DNA of 64,000 bases, taken from Patiria pectinifera (taxonomy: Eukaryota; Echinodermata; Asteroidea; Valvatida; Asterinidae). Location: assembly GCA_029964075.1 (NCBI GenBank), contig CM057130.1:496001-560000 (forward strand), written 5' to 3'. How positions within the stretch are numbered: the stretch's first letter is position 1; each line of letters opens with the position of its first letter. Of this stretch, positions 42,967 through 54,948 are shown piece after piece. Below the pieces are notes generated by a model. It was given only the letters and a program-made list of their open reading frames with translations. It was not told where the DNA came from and searched no databases. A program made the position numbers and the translations under genes.

Positions 42967-44836
42967 TTTGGGGTGGGGTGGGGTTGAGTGAAAGCGTACT
43001 GAAGGCAATCCTTTAGGGGTCCGGGTGAATGCCCTCCTATGCCCTCCCCCCTTAAGCTACATTAGAAGGCAATTTGAAAATAATTATATGTAGGAATTGC
43101 AGTGTTCCACTTATTATTTTTGGCTCCATTTTACTATTATAATATAAGTCAGAAGCTGAAGAGGGGTTTGGGGTTGCAAATACACCCCCCCCCTCCCCGA
43201 TCTGCCAATGATTTTAGTTTAATATAATTAATTCTCATTTCTCCCTTGTTAACTTTACAGAATATTCACTAAATTAAACTTTGCTGATTTGAAATCAACA
43301 GGTATAGAAATGATTTATGGGCTGGCTTGGGTAATTCCCCTAGGGCTTTCCCTGGCCGTCACGGGCCAGGAAGCTTTTGTTTGCTTGTTTGCGTTAAGCT
43401 GTCTGATAAGATTCATTGGGAGTGCATTTGACAAATACCCTTGTCCGAAGTACAATTTGTACAGTACAAAACCTTTCAATGATGTCTATTCAAACAAGAT
43501 AAGAACATTACTGGAGGGCATCAGTGAATGCGTTCTAAATATTTTTGTCTTTTTATTCAATCCATTGTGTGGTTGAAAATGTGTACTTTGGTGAGATCAT
43601 GGAGTTAGAATTAGATTGGGTTTTATTAAATTCCTCCAGGGTTTTCCCTAGTTTTATTTTTGGCCCAAAGCAAATGATACAAATACGTAATATAGAGGGC
43701 GCTAGTGTTAGCGCGCCGAGAAACTATTTTTTCAAAGGCATGTGTTGCGTTTCCGCATCGGACTTTAGACTACGCAGCAGAGTTATTCATATTTTACAAA
43801 TCTAACTTGTAAAATTCAGACATGGACGTTCCAGCAAATTGCCACCAGACGAAATCTGTCCAAGTAATGCATGGCACCAGAGTTTAGCAACAGGTGTCGT
43901 TCCCGTCAGAAGTTCAGTTGAAAAGTACCAAACTTGAGTTGAAAAAACTGTCGCTACGACCGGCGACCGTACAGTCTGACAGTTAGGCCTACTAAAAAAG
44001 TCATTTTATGTCCATCTGATGATGAATCTGAACACAGTAAGAAACCACTGAAACACTGGACATCTGTTGTAGCTTGTAGACACCAGAATGGCTACTTCAG
44101 CCTTCCATTTGATGAGTTTTCTGGCTTGAAAAACTCTCACAATGCGAGTAATTTTACACGGAGAAGTGGTGCAGCCGGGATTGTGTTGCAGTCCCAGTCC
44201 ACCGGTTGAACGGTGGAAACACTGCGATGACGTGGGGCTAGTGGACGGTGGTGTGCCCACCATTGGAGGGAGTGAGGCTAGCATCATACTAGAACCTGCT
44301 GTCTGGTCCAAGGTGAGATGACTGAAATTGACTGCATGTGAAAACATATATTCAGTCGCTTATTGGGGAAAATTGTAATTGGATTTGTTATAAATCGTTT
44401 GAAAGTACTAGCTTGAGTAGTCAAGCTAGTGGTCTGGCGATAGTAAGACCATGTCCAAATGTTAAAAAGGCGATAAGTTGGGTCCAAGTTACTCGGACTA
44501 TAGCTTGAGTAACTCCAGCCATGCCAGCTTAACAAGCTCATCAGGAATTCACATGTCGATGAGCGTAACTTAAGCCTTGAGTTAAGTTGGAGTTAATCAA
44601 GCTATGAAAGTACAGTTTTCTTAGCCCAGGTTGGACGACGTCTTTGACTTCATTGCATTACGACTGCGTGTATACAACGGAGTCCAACCTGGTCTACAGT
44701 TTTCTGAAGGGGTCAATTCAAAATTAAGTCAAATCTTTACCACATTCTCTCTAACAACATAAACTTACAATGTATATAGTATGTAGGCCTAACACTAACA
44801 GTTTCAATTATTTTCTTTTATAATCAGCATTACAAT
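42967..44836. other. Intergenic sequence, no gene recognised
   Basis: The longest open frame on the + strand (43289-43576, a hydrophobic stretch and then polar sequence) matches nothing I know and lacks splice or start context. A short inverted repeat actagcttga/tcaagctagt is at 44406-44429. Confidence 0.45.
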
Positions 44837-45503
44837 TAGCCTTTCGCCAAGGCCATCATGGCTTAACTTGCCGGCGTTAGACAAAGTGCGAAAAAGCGAG
44901 GCGTCTGGAGCGGGAGACCACACATGCGAGTGGCGAAGCCACGAGTGCCTTTTCCAACCTGTCAAGAATTTCTTATGTTTTTCTTTATAATCTCGATTTT
45001 TGCTACCCCAAAAGGGTAGCAAAATTCCAACCAATCATCAGCCTTTCAGTGGGTGCGTGGCTACTACACGGACGCGTCGACGCCCGGATGCTGGCACAAA
45101 ATTTACAAACAAAAAATGCGAGTCTAGTTTTCCACGAGATCGTGACCGCGTAATTGTTCTTACATTATCTTATTTTAATTTTACTTATAAAAGTATTTCA
45201 AGAAATTATTTGAGTGTATGAACTTGTTTTTCATCTGAACTTACAGTTAAATTTGCTCTTACGTTTTCCTTACTCACCCTTTCACAAATTATGAAAGCGA
45301 CTAGGCAAAATCCGTGTTGTGATTGGTTAACCTTTCAGCACTCTTCTTATTTGCATAACAACAATGAATAATTCAACAAAATCAAGTTCGAAAAGGCCTC
45401 GTGGCTTTTCCACTCGTGCATGCTGACTTAATCTTTGCTCCAGTCGCTTTTGCGTTTTTGCAGCTCGGCCACTCTAAGCCACGATGGTCTTGGCGAAAGG
45501 CTA
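44837..45503. mobile_element. 667-bp DNA transposon with 9-bp target-site duplication
   Basis: The left end tagcctttcgccaaggccat and the right end, tagcctttcgccaagaccat in reverse complement, are inverted repeats of about 30 bp with two mismatches. The 9-mer cattacaat flanks it at 44828-44836 and 45504-45512. No transposase ORF is present. A 9-bp duplication is typical of Mutator-like elements; 8 bp would suggest hAT. Confidence 0.85.
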
Positions 45504-45512
45504 CATTACAAT

Positions 45513-48500
45513 GTGAAGGTCATTTGTCAAAAAAAATGTTAATACCTTCAAAAATGAAAATAGAGAGAATATAATTTAGTAGCAGATTATTTGTTATTAT
45601 AAAAATTTAATTATTTTGTGTGTGTTGAAAGCTAGTCGGAGTAATTTGGATAATCTTTTCATATTGACTAGTCATACTATGGTCATGCTGTGGAATGGTT
45701 GTTGAATTTTGGCAACTAGTTTATGCGCAAACTGGTACAAATGAGATACCGGTACATGAACATTTGAATTTGCTCAAAATCCATGTGCACTTCTTTTTCT
45801 GAAAGGGCTGTCCCAAATATTTTGAATATTGGATCATTAATGGAATAGCTTTTTGCCAGTTTGAATATTGAAAAAAATACCACACGAAATGATGTTATTT
45901 AATTGTAAATTGTGGCGCTAAATTTATTGTCAATTGCCACTTGTTTCTGTCGACAGTGGTTCATTGTCCCATCCCTTTTAACAGGTTAAAACCCTTGCTC
46001 CTGATGTCCATAATATTGATCGCCTCACAAATTTGAACCGGCGAGCTGGAAATGTTTCTTAGTCCCAGATACATGTGTTTTCAATATTTTTGCAATAATT
46101 GACATTCATTGATGATACGGTAGAAGGTATACTACCGGTATGATGGAAAAGCGGCGTCTGTCAGGATGCAACATTCTTTCCTATATTTTTTTTTGCTGAT
46201 GCATGGTCAGTGTTAATAATTTTCAGTGAGTAAACATGATTATGATGTCACCATGGTCACCTTTGGGACGTCTACATACATATTACTAGAGATCCTGATG
46301 CTGAGGGGAAGTCCTGTTTAGATAGCCGGATGACTGACACGTATCAGCCTTAATTCCTGTTGTTTTGTTGGAAACCTTCCTGAATGCTCTTAAATGCTTC
46401 ACACTGCAGGAAATCAATGGCAAATTCTTAGTTTGTAAATTTTTACACCGTACGCTAGTACTTAGTTTAAATTAAAAGAATCACGTAATAGTGGCTGGGC
46501 TTCTACCTCTAGGGCTGTGCTGATTATACTGAAATTTGAAAGTTGGGTGATTTTATTTGTTTGTCAACTTGTCAGATTCCATGAGGTACCGATATATTAC
46601 CTAATTTTTTTTTCTTTAATGGTCAAATATCAGCCACTCCACTACTCATTATTTTTATTTTAACCACTTCAAGCCGGCATAATCGATTTTTGCAAAAGGC
46701 AAAATTTTCCAGCCAACTTCTGATATACATCCAAATGCCATACTGATTCGCAAGAGTCATTTCAATAGTATTATTTGTACAATATTTCTTGCTGAAACCT
46801 ACATGTAATATGTTTCCATACTCCAGGGTTTGCACTGTAGTTTAGTGCACAACGGCCAATTCAAGATCAGCAATTCCTTGAAAATTGATGTCTTCAGTTC
46901 TGCAAAATCCCCTAAACATTACGGGTTTTGCAACATCTGGGAGGCTTAGGGGTAAATAAAGTCATTGAAATGTCTGTATGTATCGTAAAAGTATCCTGGC
47001 AAGTACCGGTACCGGTAAGAGAATATTGTAGGATCGAAAATTCGGAAAAACCAAGTCGAGAATAACCAAATACTTAATAATTGAAAGGGTTAGTTTGCAT
47101 ACATGTAGTACCGGTACTGTCAAAGTCCAATTGCATTTCCTTTATTGTATGCAAAACAACATTTCCTGTTGAAAGCACTGAGCCGCACATCCCATTAGTG
47201 ACCGTACATGTACATGTATACACATGTTGTGATCCAGAAATTCTTTGAATATAATTAATAATATGGCGGTGGTAGGCTCCTATTTGTTTAGAAAGACAAG
47301 TTGATTTGACGAAATGTGCTACCGGTAGATTTCCTTTACATTACCAAATATTTTCCTGAAAATGTACACAGTATCTTTTTTTGGGGGGGGGTTTAAAAAA
47401 ACATCAGTTTTAGTTCAGAATTACTGTAAAGCTCTTCTGGGCAGTGACTCATTAAAGAATTTAAAACTTAATTGTGTGATTTAGTGTTAATACGGTATGT
47501 CTTGATAATCACCATTGTGGTTCAATAGTGGGTTTTTCATCAGGGATTGGGACTTCAAACAAATTACCAACTGGTATCAAAACACCAGATTTTCAAAAAA
47601 TGTTGAAAAAGAAATACAATTGAAAAATGCAACCCGTGGAGTAGGCCTATTTGTTAAGAGGTGCCATCATGTTCCTGGGCAAACTATGTACACGTACATC
47701 ATGTATACTAAATCATTATTAGACTGAAAATTCTACTTAAACGCATTTTTTTCATTTAAATGCATTAGTGCAAAAGCCCCTCTTGTCTCTTGAATGGTTT
47801 CCAAAATAATTCTTGATTTTACAAAAATTACAGATCTTGTGCCTCAGAACCATTGATGGCTGCACATCACATGTACATGTACAGTGCACAAAACCTCCAG
47901 GGTTCCTTCCTCTTGTGGTTACAGGGTATCAGTCCAAGGGACTAGCCCCTGCCTAATGCTCTGAGGGGTCAAACCTAACCACAATATGGTTCCTTTAATT
48001 CCCGTCTCACCAAGCACATCTGCTAAGAGCTCAACCTTTCATGTTGCGGTGCACTGTTGACGTCAGTTTGGTTTGCAGACTGACATCTTCAGAAAGGGAC
48101 CTTAGTCAATTTTTTAATGATGTTTTTTTTTTCAATCCTGTACGCACTTGTAATTTTATTTTGAGTAAGAATAGTAATCTGTTGATTTTGGGAAGTTTTG
48201 TTAAATATTACATGTACTTACTGTCTCCTGGGCAGAGTGTATTTTTTTCTATTTAATCAAATGTTGTTGGAATTGGATTATTTCCTGCAGACAAATGTTG
48301 ATGAAAAAAACATTTTCTGAACTGTGAACAGTTGGCCCATCTGATACAAAGATGATAAAAAAGAAAACAGGAATACCCAAAACAAAACCAAAAATTTAAA
48401 ACATCCTAAACTTGCCTCAGTTTCCTGAATAATATCATCACTCAGCATTGAAAATGTTGAGTCATTACTTTCTGCCTAGTTGACCTCAACACCCCATCCA

Positions 48501-51500
48501 ATGACCTTTAAAATATCCTGGCTCTAACTGTAATCATAGGTGTGTTCAGCCTACCGTTTGACAGAGTGATTGTAACCATTTGAACTCTGACCAAGTTACG
48601 TGATTTGTTACACATTCGTGTACAGCCTGTAGGAAGTTCCATCCACACGTACGACATACCGGTACAATATACAGGTTGTTGACATTCTTATTGTCATGCC
48701 TGCATGGCGGAAGTACCGTTAACTTGAATGTACCCAGTACATTTACATGTGCATACAATGTATGCACCATCTGACGGCTAGACCATTCGTTAAACTTGAT
48801 CGTTTTCTTTGTTTTGGGGGAATTTTGTTACATGTACATCACTCAGCCTTTATACATACCCTACCGGTGCACTGCCCCCCACAAAATCTATCAAATATTA
48901 CAAGATTTGTTTGTGGCACAGAAGTTGCAAGCCCACTAGCTGAATAGCACCTATTTTTCAGAAAATAACTTTTAAGCCATGACGTAGTATTGTTGGAATG
49001 TACGGTACATGTACATGTAGTTGTTTGCATAAGGGCACAGTATTTTTTACAAGTTCATTTCCTGAAACTTGGCCTAGTTGTGCAGCATTTGTTGCAGCTT
49101 TACATATTGCATTAACGTGATACACTCAAGTTTTTATGTGAAGGGAGTTACTTTTATTATATAGTCAGTTACCACTGCAATAGGTTCATTTTATGTTGTT
49201 GGACTATGTGGATTTGGCAAGATTAAGCAATCAATTTTTAAGGTCTGTTAAATTTTCTTCGCAAAATGTCCAGTTTCCTGAGCATGCTAACAGATGTCCA
49301 AAGGGACATTGTGTTGTGTTCATGGCACATATCGGTATTTTACATGTATTTCAGGAAGTTGGTACCGGTATTTTCGGTTTCTTACTCATCACATGGTAGT
49401 GGTCCTTAAAAGTTCATTTACAAGTAAAACATTTGGATTACAATGTATACATCTTTTTTCAGAGCGGTGTTTCCTGAAAATGTTTTGAATTCAATTTCTT
49501 TGACAGGATTTGAGCGTTGCTTGGATGAAAACTAGACTGAACATATTAGATGGATACGCCTATTGTTTCTCAAACAAAAGTTCATATTTAAACATTTGTT
49601 GTAAGTCATTGTGTTTATGCTTGTCATCAAATGAACATTTATGATGGATATCTGAGATTGCAGAGTTGTACCCCCGGAATGTTTTAATTCACTGCATACC
49701 ATAGGTCTTAACATTTCTTGTAATCATGTACATGTGATCAATCCAAAAATGTTGTGTGGGTCAGAAACATGTTGATCCATATTATAACCCAGAATGAGGT
49801 TAAACCAATTAGGAAGGAACAAATTAATGGAGGCTCATACCGGTACATGTAGCTGTAATCCCAGGAGACTAGACTTGATCACAAGTCGTTAAATAGCTGT
49901 ATTTTGTCCCTGAACTTCAGGCAAACTCCATCGGCTTAGCCTATATAAGACTAGTACGTAATCGACCGGGTTGCGTTTATTATGTCTAGCTGTGGGTTCG
50001 ATACAAGTTGCGGTTGCGACATACATGTATCTAACAACTTGACGATTATGTTCTTGGGGCGTCATTCATATATGCGTGCAGTGCAATACATATGCAGTGC
50101 ATTTTTACGGTGAGATCCAATCGCGCACCGCTAGATGCAAATGAAGATTCATTCATTCCGTTCCATGGGGAGTTCTTCTCAATACGCTGGGGGCATGTTT
50201 GCAGATCATCAGCTAGGTCAATTGTGTATTGAAATAAAATGTATCATTGTAATATACTTGATTTATTTGAATCGTAAATGTCTTAAATGATTTTTGTAAT
50301 GTTACGCAACACAAAGTGCAAACCCTCAAAGTAATTAGAATGATCATCCGTGTTGGCCTAGAATACGCTCTGGAATCTGAACCAATCAGAGTGCTCGCAT
50401 TGAATTCGCTAGCGATTCAAAATACCCCATTTGTTGTGTACAAAATTGAAAACGTATTCGCCAAGTCGGTAATTGAACATCAATAGTCAGCATCAATTGG
50501 TCTGGGAACCAGACTACTCGCATTGCAGTGATATTTTGCGTGAGTGGAGCCAGGAACCTTTACCGTATACGCAAAACAATTACCGACTTGGCACCCAGTC
50601 TACCAGGAGACAAACATCAGTCACATTCGGGCCAGTATTTCTCCCCACAGGTAGCCCCATGTTCCAGAAACTTTGTTTACATTACAAACCATACATGTAC
50701 CTCAAGTCAAATCAATGGCAGGAAGCCAAACATTTGGCACCCAAACAGACTTTGATTAATCTTTTTTTTTTATACTATTTTGTCAGCTTGTTGGATGGTG
50801 TCAGTCTGTTTGTCTGGGTATTTTCATGGGACTTTCCGGAGTTTCCATAAATAGCGTGCCCCGTCTTTTCCCGTCAAACTCTACAGTGAGACAGAAAATA
50901 TGGTTTCATAACATTCATGTACAGTGGTTCGTATTGTGTTCATGTAGTGTTTAAATATAGACAAAGATCATTTGATCATATTTTATCTGCCGTTCTGCAG
51001 ACGTCCTTTCATACATGTACAATGGAACTCAAATTCATTTGTCACAGTGGTTAACTCCTTTATGTTCTTGTTATTTTGTTGAAGGATTTCCGAAACCACA
51101 TGGTGCATAAGAAGGAAATTCTTTGTGTAAATACATGTACCGGTATGTAGTTCCATTTTAATGTCTTGTAAAGAAAATAATTCAAAGCACTTGTGACTCG
51201 TTGCACTGAAAATTGCAATTGGAAGTTCGTAGGAAAACACAAGTAAAACAAAATAGTATTCCCAGTTGGAAGTTACATCATAATTCAAATGAAATTATTT
51301 ACATGTAGATGGTGTTTTCATACTTAAATTCATGTCAGAAGAGTTCAATATCAAGCTGTTGAGCTTCATGTACACGTGCGCTAAAAGTTGGCATCAAAAA
51401 CATTTGTGTATTGTTATAATCACTGACACACGTGCTTCTATCTTTTCCTTATTACGCTAACTTCCCTTAACATGCATGCAGATGTGTACGTACAAGTACC

Positions 51501-52006
51501 GGTAGGTTGCTACACATATTGTTTTACCGGCCATACAAATCCTTTTGTGTTATTTTATCATTACAAAAAGATACTTTCATTAATCGTGAATCATCCCTTC
51601 GTAAACAGATTCACAGTAATTGTTAAGTTGCTACACGTACCGGTACTAGCCAACAGGCATGACAGGGAAACCAAAGTTCAAACATTCAACTTTCAGTTTG
51701 ACTGTATAGCCAACTATATGTACATGTACCGTACCTGAGTTTTTGCTAATACATTGTACACTGTACATATGTGCGTGAAGTAATGTATGCTTTGATGAAC
51801 ACGTTATGTAAATATTTTGACACACCCATTCAGAATGACTGCAGGTATCATGCAGGCATTCACTGGATGAACATGTAATTTCCTTTTGCTCAAATTGAGA
51901 TATTGTATTATAAAATCAATGTAATATTAACCCTAACTCCCCAGCCTAATTTACTATGAACCATACCCATTCTGGCAAATTCAAAACAATAAAAAATGCT
52001 GTTCTT
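45513..52006. other. Intergenic sequence dense in TACATGTA and ACCGGTA palindromes
   Basis: No exon is recognised on either strand. tacatgta-type and taccggta-type palindromes recur throughout, often side by side (for example 47004-47016, 47104-47118, 51131-51145, 51637-51647). An inverted repeat with 16-bp arms (gccaagtcggtaattg, 50460-50475 and 50577-50592) is also present. A copy of the 41640 repeat lies at 51929-51983. Confidence 0.5.
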
Positions 52007-52400
52007 GTAGTCTGGTTCCCTGACCCTACTTCAGATGAAACATTAATTTATTGACGTCAGGGAACTGTCAGGTCAGGGAACCAGACTACCGGTAGCTGGC
52101 TTGGACCCGTAAACAGATGTGTAACTGATTGCAAACAAAATAAATTACTAAAAACTAAAAATTGGGGGGACAGTACAGTACCGTAAAAGTAAAGTGCTTT
52201 GCTTCATGTCAGCAGCTGAAATTGATACAAAAAATCCACTTTTCTTGAAAATGACAGCACACCAGGTGCCATGATTTCACAGGATGCTTGAGGCTATTAT
52301 TCACTTACATGTACAGTCAAGTAAGGTATATGTACATGTATTTCATAATAATTTGGTAGTTTTGTTTTTGATGTTTGCAAATGTTTTAATACTAAGTGCT
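52007..52400 (+). repeat. GTCTGGTTCCCT repeat family, copy 2
   Basis: It opens with an inverted repeat: gtagtctggttccctgac (52007-52024) and its exact reverse complement (52072-52089). The family body follows: tgatacaaaaaatcc, cacaggatgcttga and ataatttggtagtttt. Confidence 0.7.
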
Positions 52401-53094
52401 GGTACATAGAGAAACTACACGAACACGTACTTTGTACATGTACACGTACATGAACTTTAACACAGCCTTTTATAGTGCGCTCTTATACTTCATATGTGGC
52501 ATTGTTACTCATAGCTGGCTATTCAATCTATGATACATGTAGTTCCACACCTGAAAGTGACAGATACATGTACTGTAGAAGTCTCCATCCACTTGTGGTC
52601 TGTACAAAACCAACTGAAGAATGGTACACTGTATGCAGTTTAGGGTAACAACAAAGCGTTCCTTGGATGCAAAAACATTGTAACCTTTTTTTTAACCATC
52701 ATCTGATCAAAAAAATGTTTGCCCTTTTTGAAAGGTGGTGTCAGATTTTGCTAGGTGGTAGGTTTCAGATAATTAAACTAAAACATAAAACCGGTTACCA
52801 CCAATTTCAGATGGGTATTGGATACCCATCCCAGCCTTATATTGCTTTCAGAGGGGAATTAAACAAAAACTGTTAGGACAAAACAAACTACCGTATGTAG
52901 CACATTCGGTCCTGACCTGTCCTATATATACATCCTTCTCTTTTCAAACAGATATGGTACAATTCAGTAATCCTCTGATATGGTACTGTAATTTCATCCT
53001 TTATTCCTACAACTGAACAAAAGAAATTTATTGAAAATGAAAAGGTTTCTTAAAGAGTTTCTTAAAACGTCAAACAACTGTCTTCTTTTGCATC

Positions 53095-53265
53095 CAATCA
53101 AATCAACTTGCTACGATATGATTGGCCGATGTGTGTCAGGTGCGCGGTTCTCATGACCATAACCAGAAACATGTTTGCGCTTGAATAACATCATCGTTCT
53201 GAACAAACATCGTTCCGACCAAACTGAAGATTGGGATTGTTTCATCACCTATTCAAGATGAAAGG
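53095..53265 (+). promoter_or_regulatory. Candidate promoter and first exon of the downstream gene
   Basis: The sequence has atccaatcaaat and gattggccga (CCAAT-box-like) followed by ATG AAA GG|gtaagc at 53258-53265. This short start exon could splice in frame to 54813, but in the reading frame that does not lead directly into the next firm exon, so the link is weak. Confidence 0.25.
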
Positions 53266-53479
53266 GTAAGCAGACAACGTTTTAGGTGTCTAAAAATATC
53301 ATAACTTAGTTATCCTTTCATTTTCAGTTGCATAGATACTTGAAGACAAGAATATATGTACATAAAGTTCAGGGGCAAGAATGGGTTAGGAGTATGTTAG
53401 GTGGTTGCTTATGTCAGGTAAATGATAGTCACGACTGTTGTCTGTTGCACGTCTGCCCAATGTCAACAATTTGAAATCT

Positions 53480-54075
53480 ATATTCATAAATACCTAAGAC
53501 AGTTTACGCATTCCTATTGGTCGAGAGCCCGTCACGTGGCCGGTCTTAAACGGATGATAAAGACATGGCTAGCTGGTCTTAAACACTTTTCCAGTGTCAC
53601 CATAAAATGTGGACTCCTAAAAATCCAGTGCCTCTTATCGTTTCATTGGTTGAACGTTCACAATCCTCACGTAGGCATGCGCAACACTACCAGGGAGTCA
53701 GAATTTTATAGTTCTAAATTCAAAACCCAACGCACCAGGTGCGCGTCTGCGTCCCATCGCAGAACATGATACGCGCGTCAAATCTCAAAATAAAGGTTGT
53801 TTACATCTTACTCGCCAGCTGAACACTCCATTATTTTGCAAGAAAAGCATAAAGTGAATTTGTTGAACAAAATCGGGATGTTTTGAACAAATTATATGAT
53901 TTTTTCTTACCAAAAAGGTATTTATGAATGGGAATAGATATGTGCTCCGTCGGTATTTATCACTCTGTTTAAGACCACTTAGAGTCTGGGTGCTGATAAT
54001 TACCCTCGCCTCTGGCTCGGGTAATTATCAGCACTGAGACTAAAACCTCCGAAGCACACATTTATTCCCTTAATA
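53480..54075 (+). repeat. Dispersed repeat, copy 1, with hairpin
   Basis: The left part (cctattggtcgagagcccgtcac) is related to 36236-36400. The right part (53800-54075) is related to 56130-56395 by ttgttgaacaaaat, gggtaattatcag and agcacacatttattccctt. A 14-bp-arm hairpin gctgataattaccc...gggtaattatcagc is at 53991-54030. Confidence 0.6.
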
Positions 54076-54519
54076 AAAATACATTTTCATAACCTGCATG
54101 TTTTGATTAAGTGCATGTCTGGATTCAGTGGATGTGGCAAATAGTGGTTCTGTGTCCGTGCCAGCTGAAGCGTATTCCTGATTCATCACCATGCTCTTAA
54201 AAACATGTTTCTGGTTCAGGTCATGAAAACGCACCAATGTAGTTTGTATCTTTAGGATTCACTGTGAACGCATGCCTTTAATACTGAAGTTATATTTTTT
54301 ACAACAAGTCTAAAATTAAATAGTTCTGTTCTTGGGCAAAAGTTTTTAGCTCTTCTTTAAAGGTAATATTTAACATTTGCTTTTGCTGCAATTTTCGAAA
54401 AATGGATGAATTGGGGGTTACTCTTTTACAGCAAATATTTTGACACTGACCTTATTAAAGTTTTGTGTTCATGGAAGCTGGAAAACACCAAGGGAAAAAA
54501 ACGTTGGGATTTTTTTAGT

Positions 54520-54795
54520 CTGGTTCCCTGACCCTACTGCAGGGTATAAGTAAGTTTGGTGTATTGGGGGCAGTATTTGAGAAAATGTCATATTTTTATT
54601 TTCCAACGATGGTCGACCGACCATCTTTGGAAATTGATACAAAAATTCCACTTTTCTTAAAAATGTCAGCACCCCAGGTGCCATTATTTCACAGGATGCT
54701 TGAAACCATTAATGGTACTCACAGTTAAGTAAGGTATTTCATAATAATTTTGGTAGTGTTTTTTTATGTTTGCAAACATTGTACATTGCCTTTCA
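54520..54795 (+). repeat. GTCTGGTTCCCT repeat family, copy 3
   Basis: It begins gtctggttccctgaccctac, then tgatacaaaaattcc, tttcacaggatgcttga and aaggtatttcataataat. It ends less than 20 bp before the acceptor at 54811-54812, so the repeat supplies sequence next to a splice site. Confidence 0.65.
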
Positions 54796-54812
54796 TTCTG
54801 GTTAACCTGTAG

Positions 54813-54948
54813 GTGCTGGTGGTTGACACAGTCTACTTTGATGCCATTAGAAACAGCATTCAGTGGACGATGTGTTGCCGTAGAAACTGCACGCAAAGGA
54901 TCATGGGAGAAGAAACCACGTACCAGCGTTGCAGGCACACTCAAGAAT
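54813..54948 (+). CDS. Possible upstream exon of the unidentified gene
   Basis: Splice sites are aacctgtag and AAT|gtaagt. Two frames are open. One (MPLETAFSGRCVAVETARKG...) looks more protein-like and joins the ATG at 53258, but exits in phase 0. The other (VLVVDTVYFDAIRNSIQW...) exits in phase 1 and fits the exon at 55534. A further candidate exon (55274-55369, or only its last 31 bases) could reconcile the first frame. Confidence 0.45.

Noticed and set aside
43289..43576. 95-codon open frame with a hydrophobic stretch
   Set aside because: No recognised family, no supporting splice or promoter context, and it is surrounded by non-coding AT-rich sequence.
44006..44347. 113-codon minus-strand open frame
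   Set aside because: Low-complexity serine/threonine-rich text with no domain, in a repeat-rich intergenic stretch; likely chance.
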